NCBI RefSeq assembly: GCF_000003815.2
Contig: NC_049994.1
Location: forward strand, 1,896,643-1,960,642
DNA from: Branchiostoma floridae
Lineage: Eukaryota > Chordata > Leptocardii > Amphioxiformes > Branchiostomatidae
Direction of reading: 5' to 3'
Length of the DNA stretch: 64,000 nt
Below, piece by piece: positions 63,866 through 64,000 of the stretch (its first letter is position 1; every line of letters starts with the position of its first letter). Made by a program: the position numbers and the translations under genes. A model generated the notes under the pieces. It made no database searches. It had not been told where the DNA came from and was given only the letters and a program-made list of their open reading frames with translations.

Positions 63866-64000
63866 GTAAGGACCTGGTCTTATACATGTACAGTGTCAAT
63901 ACCCCCTAGTTATTATATAATGATTGTATTACTAAGATATTAAACATTAATTCAAAGTTCCACTGTGTTGGTACATGGCATTTTGAAGGAAGACTGAACT

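Noticed and set aside
62880-62960. Possible tRNA gene
   Set aside because: Box A/B are present but it is the head of a longer SINE with an (ATACA)n tail.
1-64000. CRISPR array or bacterial mobile island
   Set aside because: Tandem repeats lack unique spacers, and the coding content is spliced eukaryotic.

Overview
The window looks like chordate, most likely amphioxus (Branchiostoma), nuclear DNA. It is intron-rich, crowded with short inverted-repeat elements, SINEs, LINE scraps and minisatellites, and it carries one very large mosaic secreted-protein gene. No bacterial, plasmid or CRISPR features were seen. The species call is inference; no database was searched.

Region 1-16.9 kb is upstream intergenic DNA. 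It holds a 43-45 bp minisatellite with higher-order structure (1.2-2.5 kb), a 41 bp minisatellite (4.4-5.2 kb), degenerate histone-H4-like relics on the minus strand (6.3-8.1 kb) between two copies of a duplicated block, a frameshifted non-LTR reverse transcriptase fragment (8.8-9.2 kb), and fold-back elements. Two TATA boxes, each followed by sequence ending in a good splice donor (10.30 and 12.59 kb), are candidate first exons of the gene to the right.

Region 16.97-63.87 kb is the 5' part of one plus-strand gene. I resolved 55 coding exons by hand from the GT/AG sites. Their phases join without a break into about 2,201 residues, still open at the right edge. Order: signal peptide, EMI, EGF-like, TB-like 8-Cys module, VWD-C8-TIL, VWD-C8-TIL-TIL, VWD-C8-TIL, eleven LDL-receptor class A repeats broken into blocks by Thr/Pro-rich linkers, two TSP1, TIL, and the start of a third TSP1. 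This is the architecture of SCO-spondin (SSPO), the giant glycoprotein of Reissner's fiber. The remaining TSP1 repeats should lie beyond 64 kb.

The introns are the unusual part. At least six exon borders (exons 4, 10, 16, 26, 51 and 54) have been copied, with part of the adjoining intron, into tandem arrays beside the parent exon. One array (exon 54) runs into a 126 bp N gap whose two sides repeat each other, which suggests an assembly problem there. Other introns hold seven copies of a roughly 210 bp MITE (one with a nested TTAA-flanked element), three copies of a second MITE that all end 20-57 bp before a 3' splice site, several single fold-backs, two tRNA-derived SINEs, a 21 bp array that is open in the frame of the upstream exon, and a roughly 40 bp minisatellite sharing its core with the upstream one.
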